DNA of 46,657 bases, taken from Firmicutes bacterium CAG:145. Lineage in GTDB: Bacteria > Bacillota > Clostridia > Peptostreptococcales > Anaerovoracaceae. The stretch is taken from contig FR882590.1 of the NCBI GenBank assembly GCA_000435715.1, positions 14,983 through 61,639 of the forward strand, read 5' to 3'. Position 1 is the first letter of the stretch, and the number at the start of each line of letters is the position of its first letter. Below the pieces are notes generated by a model. It ran no database searches. It had not been told where the DNA came from and saw only the letters and a program-made list of their open reading frames with translations. A program made the position numbers and the translations under genes. Positions 8,197 through 14,199 of this stretch are shown here, in pieces.

Positions 8197-8994
8197 CTAT
8201 ATTTCAGTCATGAACATCTTCGCTATCATCAGCTCGTCCACATCTTCAGCTGTATATCTGACAGAATTGCTGCCTGTAAGTTCTGCTTTAGGATACCAGG
8301 ATGCCGCTCTGGCTCTCTGATGCTCCTTGAAAAATATATCCATCTTGTATTCTTGCCGTTCAAGACATACAGGCCTCACATCGCGCAGAGCTTCTTTGAC
8401 TCCCGATTTTATGGCTCTTATACTGTCTTCCGGATGCATATTCCAGGAGGAATTTCCCACTCCCTCTTTAACAGCTACAGTCACTATATCGCTGCAGTAC
8501 TCTCTGGCATGGTCGCAAATGCCCCTGTCTCCCGATAAAAACACAGAAGGTATGCCTAAATTTGCCGCATAAAGGGCATTCATAGAAAATTCAGAAGCTA
8601 ATCTGTCATTGATCTTTATCCAGTTAAACCACTCGTGTTCAGTCGTATGCGCCAACGGATTTGTATTCATTCCCTCCGGTGAATGATACCCTATATAGAT
8701 GACAGCGTCAAAAGAACTGTCCAGGCCTCCCATCATACCCTCGGGTGAACATCTCCAGCCTCTGATAAGTGAAACTCCCTTGGGCAGTCCCCACATATCT
8801 ATATTTCTGGCATTTCCATGGCCGTCTTTGACTACCACATCGAATCCCATTTCGATAGCCGCTTCACAGGCTGCGCTCACTTCAAGAGTCATCTGCCTGG
8901 CCGCCGCCTCATACCCCTGGCCGCCGCTTTCCGTTTCACACCAGGAAGTGACTCCCGTTACGCCTTCTATATCCGCACTTATAAAAACTTTCAT
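8197..8994 (-). CDS. M55 family D-aminopeptidase (DppA-like)
   Basis: Zinc-dependent D-stereospecific aminopeptidase related to B. subtilis DppA, 265 residues, cytosolic. The N-terminal metal-binding ISADIEGVTG (D8, E10), the DGHGNARN histidine region and HTTEHEWFNWIKINDR are the family hallmarks. These enzymes release D-Ala or similar residues from D-Ala-D-Ala and related peptides. A GGGAG ribosome site precedes the ATG at 8994, and a sigma-54 promoter sits at 9037-9051 just after the regulator stop. It therefore belongs to the same regulon as the permease operon. Confidence 0.94.
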   Translation of the reverse strand: MKVFISADIEGVTGVTSWCETESGGQGYEAAARQMTLEVSAACEAAIEMGFDVVVKDGHGNARNIDMWGLPKGVSLIRGWRCSPEGMMGGLDSSFDAVIYIGYHSPEGMNTNPLAHTTEHEWFNWIKINDRLASEFSMNALYAANLGIPSVFLSGDRGICDHAREYCSDIVTVAVKEGVGNSSWNMHPEDSIRAIKSGVKEALRDVRPVCLERQEYKMDIFFKEHQRARAASWYPKAELTGSNSVRYTAEDVDELMIAKMFMTEI

Positions 8995-9036
8995 GATCGT
9001 CTCCCTTTCGTTGAACTATTTTTGCATATAAATATT

Positions 9037-9051
9037 GCAAAATCTGTGCCA
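9037..9051 (-). promoter_or_regulatory. Sigma-54 promoter of the M55 peptidase gene
   Basis: The minus strand reads TGGCACAGATTTTGC, with GG and GC exactly ten bases apart and a full TGGCAC element. It fits within the 62-base gap between the regulator stop and the peptidase start, giving a leader of about 30 bases. Confidence 0.87.
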
Positions 9052-9056
9052 TAATA

Positions 9057-11051
9057 TTATCGGAGGATCTTCTCAATTCCCTTATCAGTTATCTTCATAC
9101 CTTGTCTTCCCTTTCCTATCCTGATCAGTCCTTCCTGCTGAAGCTGAGATAAGATATTCCTGAGAGAAAGATCGCTTACATCCTCTCCTTCTCTTCTCAA
9201 GTATTCAAGCACTGCCATTCTTCCCACGCCATGACCGAGAGTATTATATTTCATAAGTATCTTGAGTACGGAAGACTTAAATCTATACTGAAGATCTTCG
9301 TCGCTTACTCCCTTGTCAAAATTCCCCTTATCTTTGAATTGCTCCGGAAGTTTACCTAAAGTCTTATAATACAGAGCGCAGTTTTCCAGTTCGCGGACGT
9401 TACCAGGCCATTGATAATTTTCCAGAAGCTCCTTCTCTCTTCTGCCTACCCGAAGATAATCTTCTTTCATAAATTCCTTAAATAGAAGCAATATATCTTC
9501 TTTTCTTTCTCTCAAAGGAGGTATCATTATCTGTAAAGCATTCAGCCTATAATACAGATCGCCTCTGAAACGACCTTTCTCCACTTCTTTAATCAGATCT
9601 TTATTGGTGGCTGCTATTATGCGTACATCCACGTCTATTATGCGATCGCTGCCTATTCTCATGATTTGCCGCTCCTGAAGAACTCTCAGAAGTCTCGCCT
9701 GAAGAGCCGGGGAAATGTCTCCTATTTCATCCAGAAAAATGGTTCCCCTGTTAGCTTGTTCAAAGTAACCGATCTTTCCCTTTTTGCTGGCTCCGGTGAA
9801 AGCCCCCTCTTCATATCCGAATAGCTCCGACTCCAGCAGAGTTTCGGGTATAGCCGCACAGTTGACACCTATGAAAGGCATATCTTTGCGGCTCGAATAG
9901 TTGTGTATAGACTGGGCAAAGAGCTCCTTCCCCGTACCGCTTTCCCCGCAGATGAGGATAGTATATTCGGTAAGCGCCGCCTTCTTGGACAGATCGACGC
10001 TCTCCTTTATTACGTCAGAATTTCTCTTTATATCGCTGAAAGTGTGTCTTGCAAAAAAGCCTTTTTCGATGAGTTTCTTATTGAGGCTGGTCTCCATATC
10101 TTTTATATTTACTTCATCCTGAAGCGTGACGTAATACCCTATCTGCATATTGCTTGTCCACAGTGAAACCTTATCAAGTATATAATTTCTGCCGTCTATG
10201 GCGATAGCTTTCTTTAAAACATCATCCTCTTTCTCTATGGCCTTTAAGAGATCTCTGTCCAGACAGTTCACGTTATAACCGCCGGACCCTCTGTGCGATG
10301 AACCGAAAAAATCTTTGGCTCTTCTGTTGAAATATATTATTTCTCCTTCATTATTCACAAGAATCAAAGCAGACGGTGAATCATAGAGATATTCGTTCAG
10401 CATGCTGTTCTTTAAAAAGCTGCCCACATAGCTGCTGCTCAGATCCTGCTGAGGTTCTATTATCGTAGAGATATACTGAAGAAGGTTCAGATCCACTTCT
10501 TCGTTATTAAGTTTCAGAGCATTTTTTATCTGAACCATGGTGTCAAAGCCTATCTTCCTGTAGCCTACATTTATCACATTTTCTATCTTATCTGGCACCA
10601 GCTGCGGTTCGTTTGGCACTATGGCATATCTTATATTATTATATCTTCCGTCGTCTTCATCCCGGTTATATACTACAAAGTTGAGATGGCCTATGCCGAG
10701 TTCATATAACATAGTCGCCGTCTCTATGGCTCTCTCCAGCGTATCGTTGACGATCAGCACATCCTCATTTTTTGGTATTTTCATTATTTTACTCAAGTTT
10801 TCCTTGCGGATGCTGCGGGTCAGGATAACTATATTTTTGAAAGAAGATGTGTGAGTTCTCAGATGAGCCAAAACGCTTCTGTCCACAAGGACATAGACGT
10901 CTGCGTTTATTCTTACTTCTTCGCCCAGTTCATTGACATAATAATTATCTATAGAAGCATATCTGCCGAAGATCCCCTTTATCTCTTCTTCCAGATGGTA
11001 GATAGCGTCCATATTTTCCCTGTTGCGATAGACAAGAGCGATTTTTTTCAT
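9057..11051 (-). CDS. Sigma-54-dependent transcriptional activator (enhancer-binding protein)
   Basis: 664-residue AAA+ activator. Residues 1-200 resemble a PrpR-type N-terminal sensory region. A PAS-like segment follows at about 218-315. The AAA+ domain (about 340-565) has Walker A GESGTGKE (369-376), the sigma-54-contacting loop GAFTGA (416-421), Walker B TIFLDEIG (437-444) and WPGNVRELEN (548-557). The C-terminal 75 residues look like a winged helix (LRNILSQLQQEGLIRIGKGRQG) and not the usual Fis-type helix-turn-helix. No phosphorylatable receiver domain is seen, so a small molecule probably controls it. It sits beside three sigma-54 promoters and is their likely activator. Confidence 0.93.
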   Translation of the reverse strand: MKKIALVYRNRENMDAIYHLEEEIKGIFGRYASIDNYYVNELGEEVRINADVYVLVDRSVLAHLRTHTSSFKNIVILTRSIRKENLSKIMKIPKNEDVLIVNDTLERAIETATMLYELGIGHLNFVVYNRDEDDGRYNNIRYAIVPNEPQLVPDKIENVINVGYRKIGFDTMVQIKNALKLNNEEVDLNLLQYISTIIEPQQDLSSSYVGSFLKNSMLNEYLYDSPSALILVNNEGEIIYFNRRAKDFFGSSHRGSGGYNVNCLDRDLLKAIEKEDDVLKKAIAIDGRNYILDKVSLWTSNMQIGYYVTLQDEVNIKDMETSLNKKLIEKGFFARHTFSDIKRNSDVIKESVDLSKKAALTEYTILICGESGTGKELFAQSIHNYSSRKDMPFIGVNCAAIPETLLESELFGYEEGAFTGASKKGKIGYFEQANRGTIFLDEIGDISPALQARLLRVLQERQIMRIGSDRIIDVDVRIIAATNKDLIKEVEKGRFRGDLYYRLNALQIMIPPLRERKEDILLLFKEFMKEDYLRVGRREKELLENYQWPGNVRELENCALYYKTLGKLPEQFKDKGNFDKGVSDEDLQYRFKSSVLKILMKYNTLGHGVGRMAVLEYLRREGEDVSDLSLRNILSQLQQEGLIRIGKGRQGMKITDKGIEKILR

Positions 11052-11095
11052 CGAAGCTTTCCTCTCATATAATTTATCTGTTTTGTTTCAGTATA

Positions 11096-11728
11096 TCATG
11101 ATTGCTCTCCTCTGTAAAACCGGGGAGTTCTTTCTTTCACTTCATAAATGATCAATCCGCCTTTTTGCTCATAACCCGTATCCCAAAGGGCCTTAAAATC
11201 CAGCCACTGCCACTGTCCATAGCTGACCGCTTTTATCATAAAGACATCCTCTTTCTCTTCATATCCTGTTATCATAAACCAATGCCAAGTAAAATCCTCA
11301 AATCGTGTATCCTTGTGTTTCAATATGAGACAAGGCACCGGAATTCTTTCGTCTATCTGTCTTTTAAGAGCTGATTTTGCCAGGTCTGATTCCGTCTCGC
11401 CTGAAAGCCCCCGAGCCTGTATCCTATCATTGCCCGTCTGATGAAAATACCGGTATATTCCATCTATATAAGTTTCAAGTCTATCTATACCGCCCCATCT
11501 TGGGTGAAGATATCGTTTCATGATTTTGGCAAAATTCTTGTAATCTGCTTCTGTGACATATTCAGGATCAAAAGGATACGCCTCCCTGACGCCGAAGTAT
11601 CTGCTGAAATATATACAGCTGTCGCAAGCCGTTACTGCTGCGCAGCCCCCTATCTTCATCAAAGGATCGGAAAACTTTTCCTGATCCCATCCGTAGTCTT
11701 CTCCCACGCGATAATATCCAATCTCCAT
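11096..11728 (-). CDS. C39-like (papain-fold) family protein
   Basis: 210-residue protein of unknown role. GGCAAVTACDSCIYF near residue 30 looks like a papain-like nucleophile cysteine helix, and WHWFMITGYEE supplies a histidine, as in C39-type cysteine peptidase-like proteins of Firmicutes. No signal peptide or membrane helix is visible. An AGAGGA ribosome site lies seven bases before the ATG. It runs upstream of the sigma-54 regulator on the same strand with a 44-base gap and might be cotranscribed with it, but nothing links it to D-peptides. Confidence 0.6.
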   Translation of the reverse strand: MEIGYYRVGEDYGWDQEKFSDPLMKIGGCAAVTACDSCIYFSRYFGVREAYPFDPEYVTEADYKNFAKIMKRYLHPRWGGIDRLETYIDGIYRYFHQTGNDRIQARGLSGETESDLAKSALKRQIDERIPVPCLILKHKDTRFEDFTWHWFMITGYEEKEDVFMIKAVSYGQWQWLDFKALWDTGYEQKGGLIIYEVKERTPRFYRGEQS

Positions 11729-11789
11729 AATCTGTCCTCTCTCGAATATAAATCTATCTATTATTACCCGAAAATTCTGTACTTCAATC

Positions 11790-11818
11790 TTGACTCCTCT
11801 GCGGCATGAAGTTAAGAT
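11790..11818 (+). promoter_or_regulatory. Sigma-A-type promoter of the phosphatase/GIY-YIG pair
   Basis: TTGACT and TAAGAT are separated by 17 bases, about 20 bases upstream of the start codon of the LMW phosphatase gene. Confidence 0.65.
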
Positions 11819-11838
11819 ATGTATGAGGTGAGGATCAG

Positions 11839-12303
11839 ATGATAAAAGTCTTATTCGTCTGCCACGGCAACATATGCAGATCTCCGATGGCAGAATTCTT
11901 ATTTAAACACATAGTCCAAAGAAAAGGCGTTTTTGATAAATTTGAAATCGCCTCCGCAGCCACCAGCAGCGAAGAGATAGGAAACCCCGTTCATCCTGGC
12001 GCCGCATCCAAGCTTGCCCTTATGGGCATTTCCGCCGAAGGGAAAAAAGCGGTACAATTCACCAGAGACGATTACCGCTATTACGATCACATAATAATAA
12101 TGGATCAGAACAATCTGAAAAATCTTCAGAGGCTGATGGGAGAGGCTTCTCTTTCTAAAGTCAATTTTCTGATGGATTTTTCTGATAATCCCCGCCAGAT
12201 CAAAGACCCCTGGTATACGGAGGATTTCGACGCTGCCTACAGCGACATATGGGAGGGCTGTCTCTCCTTTTTCGATTATTTAAAGAGAAAAGGTGAATTG
12301 TGA
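11839..12303 (+). CDS. Low molecular weight protein-tyrosine phosphatase family
   Basis: 154-residue cytosolic phosphatase. The P-loop VCHGNICRSP (C-x4-CRS type) near the N-terminus and the general-acid loop DPWYTEDF near residue 125 are both intact, so catalysis is expected. Substrates may be protein phosphotyrosine or phosphoarginine. An arsenate reductase role is less likely because the redox cysteines of ArsC are missing. An AGGTGAGG ribosome site precedes the ATG, and the gene overlaps the next one at the stop codon. Confidence 0.92.
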   Translation: MIKVLFVCHGNICRSPMAEFLFKHIVQRKGVFDKFEIASAATSSEEIGNPVHPGAASKLALMGISAEGKKAVQFTRDDYRYYDHIIIMDQNNLKNLQRLMGEASLSKVNFLMDFSDNPRQIKDPWYTEDFDAAYSDIWEGCLSFFDYLKRKGEL

Positions 12304-12620
12304 TGTACTATACTTATATGCTTCGCTGCCAGGACGGTTCCTTATATACCGGTATCACCACAGACCTGAACCGGCGTTTCAGAGAACATTCAGGGGCGGG
12401 CGCTGCGGGCGCCAAATATACAAAAATTCATGCTCCCGTTACCATAGAGGCTGCGTGGAGAAGTAAAGACCGCAGCCTAGCTTCTTCTTTAGAGTACCAG
12501 ATAAAACGTCTCAGGAAGCAGAAAAAAGAACTGTTGATAAAGAACCCCGCTCTCCTGGGCCAAATCTTAGGTGACAAGATAGATTCTCAGGAATATGTTT
12601 CTATTGTCTATAAATTTTAG
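12303..12620 (+). CDS. GIY-YIG nuclease domain protein
   Basis: Single-domain 105-residue protein of the UPF0213/YhbQ type. The catalytic layout YTYMLRCQDGSLYTGITTDL gives the Y-x-Y and G-x-T elements, followed by the RRFREH arginine/histidine segment. The start is probably the ATG at 12303, which overlaps the phosphatase stop as TGATG; a GTG at 12300 is also possible. Members are thought to be structure-specific DNA nucleases, but the role here is not known. Coupling to the phosphatase gene is by shared transcript only. Confidence 0.9.
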   Translation: MYYTYMLRCQDGSLYTGITTDLNRRFREHSGAGAAGAKYTKIHAPVTIEAAWRSKDRSLASSLEYQIKRLRKQKKELLIKNPALLGQILGDKIDSQEYVSIVYKF

Positions 12621-12674
12621 TAGCATTTTATTAAAAGTTATAGTATAATATTTTAGTCAGTGCGTATCTTCTAT

Positions 12675-12749
12675 GCTGATGTGGCTCAATGGTAGAGCAG
12701 CTCATTCGTAATGAGCAGGTTGGGGGTTCGATTCCCTTCATCAGCTCCA
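12675..12749 (+). tRNA. tRNA-Thr (anticodon CGT)
   Basis: A complete cloverleaf is readable: a 7-bp acceptor stem GCTGATG/CATCAGC, D-arm GCTC/GAGC, anticodon stem GCTCA/TGAGC with loop TTCGTAA (anticodon CGT, reading ACG), T-loop TTCGATT and an encoded CCA. The acceptor sequence matches bacterial threonine tRNAs. A terminator follows directly. Confidence 0.96.
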
Positions 12750-12752
12750 TTA

Positions 12753-12780
12753 AAAAGCCCGGCCTTTAGGCTGGGCTTTT
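12753..12780 (+). terminator. Terminator of tRNA-Thr
   Basis: AAAAGCCCGGCC and GGCTGGGCTTTT pair around TTTA with one G-T pair, and the 3' side ends in a T-run. Confidence 0.9.
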
Positions 12781-12856
12781 CTCATACATTTTTCTTTTTC
12801 TGCAAAGAGCCGCTCTCCAGTTGCTGCCGCCTTTTTCAGATGTCCTGCTGCCGAGA

Positions 12857-13423
12857 TCAGACAGAGAGATCTTTCTTTGTCTTGCTCACATTTTTACAGT
12901 ATGAAATCAACAGTTTCCATGCTCCGCGTCCCGCAAGATATAATATGACTCCCGTGACTATTGAGGCAAAGAATACCGGCACTGGACTTAATACGGTGTT
13001 TCCAAACTGAACACTGATATACTGCATATAGGGTATCCCAAGTCCAAGAAGAAAGTCTATGAGTTTAAGGGCTCCCACTACAGGCATAAGGACGGCACAG
13101 ATCAGAAACACAGGCGCAACTATAGCCAAGACAGGTATGACAAACAGTCCCGAAATGCCGACCATGCTGTAAAAGGCGCATACCGTCAGAAATCTCTTCC
13201 AGCTAAAACCTGTACCGTTAGAAAGCAAGTCTCCCAGATAGGCCTTAGCCAGTTCCCTGGGATCTCCCAGCTTTTGGGCGATGTTTTCGGCAGAAATTCC
13301 CTCGCTTTGCATTTCCATCATACTGCCTTTTATCTCTTTAACTATATCTACTCTCTCCGACGCAGGCAGAGGTCTCAGATGCCTGTCTACCATATCTAAA
13401 TATTTTTCTAAAATTTTATCCAT
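12857..13423 (-). CDS. HAAS domain membrane protein (DUF1700-like)
   Basis: 188 residues from the ATG at 13423. The N-terminal 75 residues form the HAAS-type helical domain (MDKILEKYLDMVDRHLRPL, then KLGDPRELAKAYL), and three to four hydrophobic segments follow. The longer reading frame upstream is not used: the chosen ATG overlaps the PadR stop as TAATG, the classic coupled arrangement. PadR plus HAAS membrane protein is a recurring Firmicutes pair, probably a membrane-stress or envelope module; its biochemical role is unknown. Confidence 0.82.
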   Translation of the reverse strand: MDKILEKYLDMVDRHLRPLPASERVDIVKEIKGSMMEMQSEGISAENIAQKLGDPRELAKAYLGDLLSNGTGFSWKRFLTVCAFYSMVGISGLFVIPVLAIVAPVFLICAVLMPVVGALKLIDFLLGLGIPYMQYISVQFGNTVLSPVPVFFASIVTGVILYLAGRGAWKLLISYCKNVSKTKKDLSV

Positions 13424-13761
13424 TATTCCGCTTCTCCTTTCAACTCGCTTACGGCTTCTAATAAATTTCCCCATTCTTCAGACATGGACTTTAGATATTC
13501 CTCTCCCATGGGCGTCAACGAGTAATATTTTCTCGGAGGCAGTCCCTCTGCCGAATCCTGCCAAGTAGCTTCGAGACATTTATCCTTTAACAATCTTCTC
13601 AATAAAGGATATATCGTGCTTTCCTTGACGGTGATGATAGGATGTTTCTCCAATTTCTGCAAAATTTCATATCCGTAATAAGTCTTATTATGAAGCATGA
13701 GCAAGATACAATATTCCAGCGTACCTCTGCGTATCTGCGATTTCCAATCTTCTATATTCAT
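13423..13761 (-). CDS. PadR family transcriptional regulator
   Basis: 112-residue winged-helix repressor. The DNA-binding part is RRGTLEYCILLMLHNKTYYGYEILQKL, with the wing ESTIYPLLRRLLKDK, followed by the usual C-terminal dimer helix. The start MNIEDWKS (ATG 13761) is preferred over an ATG 24 bases upstream because AGAGGGG lies just before it. It is cotranscribed and coupled with the HAAS gene. A 14-bp palindrome sits inside its promoter, suggesting autorepression. Confidence 0.92.
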   Translation of the reverse strand: MNIEDWKSQIRRGTLEYCILLMLHNKTYYGYEILQKLEKHPIITVKESTIYPLLRRLLKDKCLEATWQDSAEGLPPRKYYSLTPMGEEYLKSMSEEWGNLLEAVSELKGEAE

Positions 13762-13783
13762 ATTCCCCTCTTCGTCTATATAC

Positions 13784-13812
13784 ATCGTACTACACAGTAC
13801 CTAATTTGTTAA
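13784..13812 (-). promoter_or_regulatory. padR promoter with palindromic operator
   Basis: On the minus strand TTAACA and TACGAT are 17 bases apart. The spacer is filled by the inverted repeat GTACT-GTGT-AGTAC (13787-13800), an ideal site for a repressor to block RNA polymerase. PadR autoregulation is inferred from the position. Confidence 0.7.
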
Positions 13813-13932
13813 CAGTATTTTTAAGTTATGCAGTACATCGTCTCGACTTAGGGGTATTTATCCCTATATTATCATAGAAAATCCCTTACCCGCCTTTTGA
13901 TGCTAAAGCACCGTTAAACATCTGCTATTCTA

Positions 13933-13962
13933 TTGACATCGGCAATGCAGTTTGAATATAAT
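13933..13962 (+). promoter_or_regulatory. Promoter of the P-type ATPase leader
   Basis: TTGACA (13933-13938) and TATAAT lie 18 bases apart and point toward the P-type ATPase gene, giving a leader of about 230 bases. The rest of 13813-13932 is AT-rich non-coding sequence in which nothing else was recognised. Confidence 0.75.
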
Positions 13963-14001
13963 TGACTTACTTTAACAGCAGAAAGGATGACGGACATTAC
14001 T

Positions 14002-14157
14002 ATGGAAGACTCAGACAGCGACAGCGACGGATCTGAAGAACATAGAGCAGGCAAAACCGACAGCTTAAATAGATTTATTTTAAGAGACATGATCGTAACC
14101 ACTCTCTCGAGGGGTTATCGGGTCATGTCTTTTTGCGTCCACATCGCTTGCTGTTAA
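14002..14157 (+). CDS. Candidate Asp/Ser-rich leader peptide of the P-type ATPase
   Basis: A 51-codon frame in the ATPase leader begins MEDSDSDSDGSEE and continues through the whole terminator hairpin before stopping at TAA; an in-frame ATG at 13987 would add five residues. The ribosome site is weak (AAAGG or CGGA at poor distances), so translation is uncertain. Acidic N-termini of this kind are known to destabilise ribosomes at low Mg2+ (as in MgtL). A translation-dependent attenuator is therefore plausible but is an inference. The frame could also be accidental within a structured RNA. Confidence 0.4.
   Translation: MEDSDSDSDGSEEHRAGKTDSLNRFILRDMIVTTLSRGYRVMSFCVHIACC
14085..14134 (+). terminator. 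Intrinsic terminator inside the P-type ATPase leader
   Basis: AGACATGA (14085-14092) pairs with TCATGTCT (14123-14130), the inner TAACC with GGTTA, and a further short stem closes the tip. A T-run follows. Ending 65 bases before the ATPase start, it can act only as a premature terminator, so expression depends on readthrough. Confidence 0.82.
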
Positions 14158-14199
14158 AGTCAATCAAAAAATTTTTATGAAAGGAGTGATGTATCCGAT

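Noticed and set aside
13914..14102. Minus-strand 62-codon frame in the ATPase leader
   Set aside because: It is antisense to the Asp-Ser-rich frame, and its Ser/Leu-rich sequence is just the complement of that repeat. No ribosome site was seen.
13963..14140. yybP-ykoY manganese or NiCo riboswitch before the P-type ATPase
   Set aside because: The genes of this family are often under such switches, but the conserved core of the yybP-ykoY class is absent. A short GAGCAGGCA match to the NiCo class has no supporting four-helix layout.
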